The position numbers were made by a program, and so were the translations under genes. This document shows, one piece after another, positions 14,819-20,000 of a stretch of 20,000 nt of DNA. The DNA is from Cristatella mucedo (lineage: Eukaryota > Bryozoa > Phylactolaemata > Cristatellidae), in contig WPIO01000182.1 in NCBI GenBank assembly GCA_009760855.2, positions 267,501 through 287,500 on the forward strand, read 5' to 3'. Within the stretch, counting starts at the first letter, position 1; every line of letters starts with the position of its first letter. The notes below the pieces were generated by a model. That model searched no databases, was not told the DNA's origin, and worked only from the letters and a program-made list of their open reading frames with translations.

Positions 14819-16648
14819 AGTCTCTTTCTAGATACTTTAAAATTGCTGCAAAGGAAGCACGATCGAGTGGTTAGTGGTAGCATGCTCAATAAACAACAAG
14901 AATAACATGGTTAGGGGTGACATGTACAGGGTCAGCATGCAAGTATGGTTAGTGGCAGCATGCACAGTGTCAGCAAGCATAAGCACATTAAGGACGAATA
15001 ACAGGGACCCACTAAATTCTGCAATAGATGCGTTTTTAGTTTCTTTTTAAATGTGGAAAAGTCAGGAAATGTGATTGAAGTCGGGAATTCCAGGCTTTGG
15101 GAGCATACAAATTAAAGACACGGTCTCCAAAGAATTTTAGGTTTCTACGAGGTATAGGTAAACAGTTAGATTCCAAAAAGCGGGTGGTACGATGCTTAGC
15201 CTGGTGGAGGAGTAGATCTGATAGGTACGCTAGAGCCAGAGAAAGACGGGACCTAAAAGTGAGTGACAAAATCTTGAAGTCGGTGAGTTGCTTGATTGGG
15301 AGCCAGTGCAGGTCGGCTAGATATGGTGAGGCGTGGCTACTGTGACGCTCACGACAGACAAGCCTAACTGCAGAATGTTGCACCCAGCTGTAAGCACCTT
15401 ATTGCATTGGCCAGTAGACCCGTAAGCAGTATGTTACAGAAGTAAGGACGGATGTCACAAATGCATAGACCAACTTAAGATGTGGTATCCCTGCGTGAAC
15501 AAGCCCGAAGTTTAGCAATGTTATGTAGCTGAGATTAGGCAGACCTGACTGTGGAGCTGATGTGGTCGTCTAACGAAAGGTCACTTTGGAACATGACACC
15601 TAGGTTTCGTGCAGATTCAACAAGAGATATTCTGGCAGAGCCAATCTCGAGTGTTAGTCTTTCCAACTTTTGAATCACACTTGGTTTCCCCATAACTAGC
15701 CAGTGGATTTTATCACCATTCAATTCAAGAAAATTTACTGCCATCCATTTGCTGATGTCATCAATACATGCAGCAAGTGAGTTGAGAGTAAATAAATAAA
15801 TAGCTAGCTGATTTAACAGCCTCTTTTTGTATAGCGGCAGAAGAGCCTTGACGGCTATCACCACCGCTTGCAGTGGCGATAAAGGATCGCCCACCACAGG
15901 ATTCGAACCCACGACTTTGGGGCCAAGGTCGTGAAAAGCAACCGCCTTACCCAGTGAGCCATTACGGCTCACCGATTCAACATGCTGGCGGACTGGGAGG
16001 GATCAAAGCAAAGGTACAACTGAATGTCCTCCGCATAGAAGTGAAAACCTGGATTGTGCTTAGCAATCACAACGGCAAGAGGGAGAGTATAAACCGTGAA
16101 AAGAACTGGGCCAAGCACGGAGCCCTGAGGTATCCCTTATTTCAGAGGTTCCTCTGATGATCTTTGTCCATTCACATCAAAACTCTAGAGTCTTTCACTG
16201 CGATAGTACCTGAACCATTTCAGCGCAGTGCCAGCGACTTGGTGATCGATTGTATCAAAAGCTGCCGAAGGATCGAGCAAAGCAAGCAGAGAGACTCTAC
16301 CTAAGTCTGTATTTCTAAGACGATCGTTATACATTCAAAACTATGCTGACTCTGTCGACTGATCAGTTCTAAAACCAGACTGGAAGCTACTAGCAAAGTT
16401 TGAAGTTTCAGTATATGAGTTCAGCTGGTCTGCCGTGACTTGTTCCAGTGTCTTTGCTAGGAACTAGAACTGCTAGGAACGTAGAATGGAGACTGGGCGG
16501 AAGTTGCTCAAGTTCTCTCGATCTAGTGTTGCTTACTTGAGTAGTGGCCTGACTACAGCCATTTTGAAAGGTGCTGGGACATAACCTCAGGTTAATGACC
16601 TATTTAGGATGCTAGTTATGTATGTACTTGTTTACGTACCTACTTCAA
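14819..16648 (-). mobile_element. Older CR1/L2-like LINE copy, decayed
   Basis: Reading from 16648 downward, the minus strand encodes relics of ITSILNRSLT..GYVPAPFKMAVVRPLL, ALLDPSAAFDTIDH (16242-16283, motif A), PQGSVLGP (16107-16130) and FYAEDIQ, then the thumb and C-terminal blocks in pieces at 15972-15535 and 15383-15036, and the 3' UTR. It is broken by stops (for example TGA at 16587-16589 and TAA at 16137-16139), by frameshifts and by a SINE at 15799-15970. The catalytic YADD is YAED (codon GAG at 16029-16031). It is 5'-truncated, since no endonuclease region is visible. GAGCTTGC at 16649-16656 and 13485-13492 may be its target duplication. Confidence 0.88.
15799..15970 (-). mobile_element. 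SINE-A inserted in the older LINE
   Basis: On the minus strand it runs AGCCGTAATGGCTCACTGGG (A-box region), an ACGACCTTGGCC..GTCGTGG hairpin, a B box GGTTCGAATCC, the body TTTATCGCCACTGCAAGCGG and the tail CTGTTAAATCAGCTAGC, followed by a (TTTA)n-like tail. Comparison with the + LINE shows it interrupts the RT coding sequence just before the block encoding LNSLAACIDDI. I could not find a clean target duplication. Confidence 0.88.
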
Positions 16649-17485
16649 GAGCTTGCTCTTCTTTGGTGCTCGCCAAAGTGCACGACTTTTTGCTTCACCT
16701 GACAACTTCTGAAACGCGGCCATTGCAGGCAGCAGACACGAGGGGCTGGCGCTGCAAGAAGTTTTTCAGAGTGACTAAACCTTGACCTGGATTGGACCTA
16801 AACGGAAAGCGTGACCTCAAGTGGCCAACTTCCCTGACCTCGCAGCTTGACCAGCGGAGAGCAGACGCGCTGTCCCGTGTCCTTGAAACTACTTTCTGGT
16901 CTGGTGAAAGTGGTCATACAGATGCGGCCTCCTAGATTTCGCCAAGCAGCGGATCAACTTTTAATGATTTTCATCGACTAGTACTGCTCGCAGTATTCCA
17001 AACGATTTTGTATAAACAATCGCGTCACCGCTAAGAAAGACGCGGCTGTCAATGCAGGGGTTTTGTACACACGGAGCTCTTGCAGCTTACTGAAAAACTC
17101 GCTGCTCACTTGGCTGCTTAGCTGCTGCGGCGGCGCTCGACTAGGGCAACCGAGAGCGACGCGGCTTAACCGCTAGATCGTTGGCTGGCTGGCTGGCTGT
17201 GGTTACTACCTGTAGGTGTTACCTGTTTACCAGGACATAGAATTAGTTTTGAAACTCAGATGCTCTGATGATTCCGATGTCGGAGGATCCTGGAAATGTC
17301 GCCCCTCCCAAGTGACCGACTCGAAGTAGCCGGAGCCATGAAGGAGGCACCTCCTTCGGGATGCTTTTCTTACTTCCGCCCAAGCGCGGTTGCCCTCGTT
17401 GTAGTGAGACGCTGAAAGCAAGCCAGCGGGTAAGCCGCCGCCGCCGCCCTACAGGTTTCTTTAGCTGCCTTATGTGAATGCGACA

Positions 17486-17489
<4 letters not shown>
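16649..17489. other. Unassigned stretch
   Basis: No recognised gene. It contains short simple repeats: (GGCT)n near 17180-17198 and (CCG)n near 17437-17449. A minus-strand open frame at 17227-17421 has no recognisable protein features. Confidence 0.45.

Positions 17490-17519
<30 letters not shown>
17490..17519 (+). repeat. (TC)n microsatellite
   Basis: Fifteen uninterrupted TC units, followed by AAAAAAAGG. The run could also act as a polypyrimidine tract for the possible acceptor at 17541-17546. Confidence 0.95.
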
Positions 17520-17520
<1 letters not shown>

Positions 17521-17546
17521 AAAAAAGGATTTAGCTCCCTTTTTAG

Positions 17547-17770
17547 AGGTGAGGACTGAGTCGGCGTCCATTGACGGCGAAGAGGATTCCTTCAGCGCAC
17601 CGCGGCCCGGAAGCCTCGAAGAGAACCGTCGCAGGAATGACGTCAGCCCCCCTTGGGAGAGCCCGACGCCGGCATTCGTAGACAAGCCCAAGCGAATGAG
17701 CTATTTCGCCTTCGGTAATAATATGAGTGTCCCCAAAAAAAGACCATCCCTACTCTGGAAACCGACTTGA
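17547..17770 (+). other. Doubtful exon-like open frame
   Basis: After a pyrimidine-rich stretch ending TTTTTAG, a 74-codon frame runs to TGA at 17768-17770. It encodes a hydrophilic peptide with an acidic start (IDGEEDSF), a Pro/Ser-rich middle (VSPPWESPTPAF) and a basic end (KKRPSLLWKP). The composition resembles a disordered C-terminal tail more than random translation. However, no family is recognised, no partner exon is seen, and the opposite strand is also open. It could be a terminal exon of an unknown gene or chance. Confidence 0.15.
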
Positions 17771-17919
17771 AGCGGCCGTCCTGAAGCCGCTTGAAAGCCA
17801 TCCAACGAAAAGTGCAGCCGCGGCTTAGAGAATGGGAAAATGCGAATCGCGCGTGGGCGGAAACGCAGCCATTAAAGATCCGCCAAATCCTGTTCGAAGC
17901 GTCTTGACTGGCTAGGCTG

Positions 17920-18070
17920 AGGCGTCGGTTTGGCCGAGTGGTTAAGGCTCGCGCTCCGACCAAGGTCTGGCCCAAGTCGTGGCCTCGATCCCCGCGGCAT
18001 GCGCGAAGCGGCGCCTGAATAGAGAGTAAGTTCTCTCAGGAAGCTATACAGATTAATTGCACTTTTATTT
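17920..18070 (+). mobile_element. tRNA-derived SINE-B, best copy
   Basis: The head GTCGGTTTGGCCGAGTGGTT has an A box (TGGCCGAGTGG, 17931-17941) like that of Leu/Ser tRNAs, and a B-box variant GGCCTCGATCCC at 17981-17992. The 3' end GCGCCTGAATAGAGAGTAAG then TTCTCTCAGGAAGCTATACA is the LINE stem-loop: the inner stem AGAGA/TCTCT is identical, the six-base loop is GTAAGT instead of TTAAGT, and a CCTG/CAGG stem lies outside. A T-rich tail follows. It is not a tRNA gene because the body extends about 60 bp beyond the head. Confidence 0.85.
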
Positions 18071-18796
18071 ATGCTATCGTCACGGCGACGCTTTTCGATC
18101 GGGCTGAAAACTGCGATCGCTGTAGCCCCACTGAAAATGCGAAATCACCTCTCCGAACAAGTTTTTCTTCATCAGAACAACTCTGAAGCGTCTAAGCCCC
18201 CAGCAGCGTTTTTAGCGTTTACGCAAAGAATCCACTACGCCTCTCAGTGGGAAAAGCGCACCGAGGCAGGTCGAACCCGAAGTAGCCACGCCCCTCTAAT
18301 CCTCCGCTACCTGAGGGGCCTCGTTTGAAAACCACTAGGATGGGGCTAGTAGGCTTCCGCGAGAGGGGCGTGAAATGTGTCCAAACCATGTCGAAACTGT
18401 GTGAAACCTTGTCGGGTAGTCTTAGGGGGCAATGTTCGCGGATAAAGCCCTGTTATGTCTGTGCAGGCAGTCGCGAACGGATCAAGACGGCTCAGGCAGA
18501 CGCCGTTTATTATGGAAACGCGGAACCGGGCCGCACGACCAGCATATTGGCCTGGAAGCAACTGCTGCAAGCAAGTGGGTCCACTGTTTTCGCCTCAGCG
18601 GTTTCCGCCGGAGTAGTCCGCTGTCGCCATACAGCAGATTCAATAAGCCCCTAGCCGCCGTGCGTATATGCTTAGCGAAAGCGCCGGTCCTAAGTAGGAT
18701 GACATGTGTGCCTGTTTTTATAAGTTAGAGCTGTACAGTGAAAAACTCGAGTGCACCTACTCAGGAAGCATGCAAGAGCAGAACTTTTTTGCTTCG
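18071..18796. other. Unassigned stretch right of SINE-B
   Basis: Nothing recognisable. CGTTTGAAAACCACTA near 18323-18338 resembles one end of a hAT transposon, but no matching left end or duplication was found. Several overlapping frames on both strands lack protein features. Confidence 0.4.
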
Positions 18797-19303
18797 AATG
18801 CACAAGTTTATTGAGTAGAGACGAAGATGGAACAACAGCACAGCCAAAGCGCTCCGGAAGAGGCCGCATTCCTTCTCGCCTGAGCGCCTACCACGTCGAG
18901 CAAGAAGCGGGCGGCGGAGCTCGGGGTTTCCGAATTTCCTCGCCGCCAGCAGTAAGCGCTGGCTGCGCGCGCGGCGTCGCGAAGTAGCTAGCGCGCATCG
19001 GCGGATCCGGCGGTGCACGCGAGAGAGGGGGAGGTAACTCGCGGGCGTCGTGCCTTCTATTCGCACGAACGGCGACGGTGTCTTCGCAAGCCAGCCGACG
19101 AGGCCAGCGTGCAGAGACGTCGTCAGATTGAGGCCTACGCAGCGTGTACGCTCAGAGGACCCGTCGATCGATCCGCGTCGCGGCCGGCAGGCGTTTCGAG
19201 CACGTCGCGGCTTCGCTAGCTGAGCCGAGCCGCTTGGGCTGCAGCGGGCAGAGCGCTGCGTCGTCGACGACGCTGCGTCGTCGGCCGCAGCGCGCGCGCC
19301 CGC
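18797..19303 (-). other. Secernin 3' UTR (predicted)
   Basis: The interval runs from the TAG stop to just past the AATAAA at 18807-18812, about 500 nt. It is GC-rich, and apparent open frames on either strand follow from composition. The actual cleavage site is inferred from the hexamer only. Confidence 0.6.
18807..18812 (-). promoter_or_regulatory. Polyadenylation signal AATAAA for secernin
   Basis: A canonical hexamer on the minus strand (TTTATT on +), about 490 nt downstream of the secernin stop codon. I noticed no other canonical hexamer in that interval. Confidence 0.65.
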
Positions 19304-19845
19304 CTACAGACAAGTCTTCCTGTAAAACTTGATTTCAGCTTCGCACACGTCGGCGAAGAGGCCGCCCATCCCCTCGCCGTCGCCGTCGGCTCCGCAGGCG
19401 GCGCCTGGAGGAGCCGCCGCTTCCGCCGCCGACATTTCTCGCACGCACTCGCTTTCCAGCTGGCGCAGAATGTCCCGGAGCTTGCCGTCGTTGCCTCGCA
19501 GCCGTCCGGCGGCCGTCGAGTGCTCGCGGCAGAGTTGGCTGTGCGCGGCGACACATCCAACGGCCTTCGCCTCGTCTCCGACGTCCTCCGGCGGCGCCGC
19601 CGCCACCGTCAGCGGGCACTGCTTAGCGTCGGCGCGAAAGACGAACGGCTTGAAGATAGACACGCCGGGATCCGGGGTGGCGGTGAACCAGTGAACTTCG
19701 ACGGCGGCGGCGGCAGCGGCGGCGCTCCGGGGCATGACGGACACCATGCTCGCCACCCTCTCCAGGCGTCCCGAGCCGGGCGTCGGCTGCGCCATCGCGG
19801 CGGCCTGCCTCAGGTGGCTAAACATGCGGCTCGTCGGTGACCGAT
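19304..19845 (-). CDS. SCRN: Secernin, terminal coding exon
   Basis: Secernins are cytosolic proteins of the peptidase C69 (Ntn-hydrolase) family, first linked to regulated exocytosis. This exon encodes about 179 residues of the C-terminal part. Diagnostic blocks in order are ASMVSVMP (19753-19730), HWFTATPDPGVSIFKPFVF (19693-19637), LRDILRQLESEC (19480-19445) and GLFADVCEAEIKFY (19363-19322), ending in TAG at 19304-19306. I place the 5' edge at the acceptor TTCTCCGGCCGCTGTAG (AG at 19846-19847). This leaves the first codon split with one base in the preceding exon, and the next residues (RSPTS) fit the RD..SG region of the family. The catalytic N-terminal cysteine lies on exons beyond 20000. 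A polyalanine run (residues after MPRS) and a Gly/Ala/Asp-rich linker are lineage-specific. The start of the exon is less sure than its identity. Confidence 0.9.
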
Positions 19846-19847
19846 CT

Positions 19848-20000
19848 ACAGCGGCCGGAGAAATCGAATAGCCCCCGCGAGCTTGCCATAAATTTAAAGT
19901 AAATAAACACAGACGATTCATATAACGGTATAGTTGCAGAGCAAGTTTGTGTGTGTTTGCGTGTGTGAGTGCGTTCTTGCCGCCGCGCCGCTTGCTCGTT
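19848..20000 (-). other. Secernin intron (partial)
   Basis: The intron enters from the right edge and contains TG-rich alternating sequence at 19946-19975. The open frame from 19921 continues into it, but its N-terminal residues show no secernin similarity. Confidence 0.65.

Noticed and set aside
13498-14829. Tail-to-tail inverted duplication of one LINE sharing an ATT tract
   Set aside because: The 11-bp direct repeat and the separated 3' tip at 13498-13543 show a nested insertion of one copy into another.
17925-17995. tRNA-Leu/Ser gene
   Set aside because: A good A box, but a degenerate B box and a LINE-derived 3' extension shared with other copies make it a SINE head.
18240-18340. Second hAT element ending in CGTTTGAAAACCACTA
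   Set aside because: Only CAGTGGGAAAAG near 18245 could be a left end; the inverted match is poor and the flanking octamers differ.
19329-19840. Open frames on the + strand and in other - frames across the secernin exon
   Set aside because: They are GC-driven shadows of the secernin frame and contain Arg/Ala/Pro-rich, unrecognisable peptides.

Overview
The window is nuclear DNA from an animal, most likely an invertebrate. Genes are split by spliceosomal introns with GT..AG ends, the two recognisable proteins are metazoan families, and the spaces between exons are full of retroelements, SINEs and long microsatellites. Nothing bacterial, viral or CRISPR-like is visible. I cannot fix the species.

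Two host genes are supported. (1) A complete seven-exon VAT1 homologue (zinc-independent MDR/quinone-oxidoreductase-like protein, 370 aa) lies on + from 3116 to 10455; every splice junction is canonical and keeps frame. (2) The terminal coding exon of a secernin gene lies on - (19845 down to 19304), with its AATAAA signal at 18807-18812; the rest of that gene lies beyond the right edge. The genes converge, separated by about 8 kb of repeats.

The repeats form an interlocking community. A CR1/L2-like LINE ends in a stem-loop followed by (ATT)n. One 5'-truncated copy (+, 13544-14818) has inserted, with an 11-bp target duplication, into the 3' stem-loop of an older, decayed copy on - (16.6 kb down to 13.5 kb). 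The older copy also carries a SINE. A tRNA-derived SINE family, called SINE-B here (copies near 1.1, 11.5 and 17.9 kb), ends in the same stem-loop as the LINE, the usual sign of a SINE that borrows LINE machinery. A second tRNA-derived family, SINE-A (5.45, 12.66, 12.9 and 15.8 kb), has a different body and tail. At 1266-1457 a 192-bp hAT MITE closely resembling the SPIN/URR1 family sits inside a SINE-B tail between perfect 8-bp duplications. SPIN is known for horizontal transfer among animals, so this is the most notable element here. A possible 223-bp solo LTR lies at 12430-12652.

Layout: 1-1127 CA-rich and unassigned; 1128-1490 SINE-B with MITE; 1491-3115 VAT1 upstream region; 3116-10455 VAT1 with repeat-bearing introns 3, 5 and 6; 10456-11468 VAT1 downstream region; 11469-13010 microsatellites, SINE-B, possible LTR, two SINE-A; 13498-16648 nested LINEs; 16649-18796 mostly unassigned, with one SINE-B and one doubtful exon; 18797-20000 secernin 3' end and intron.
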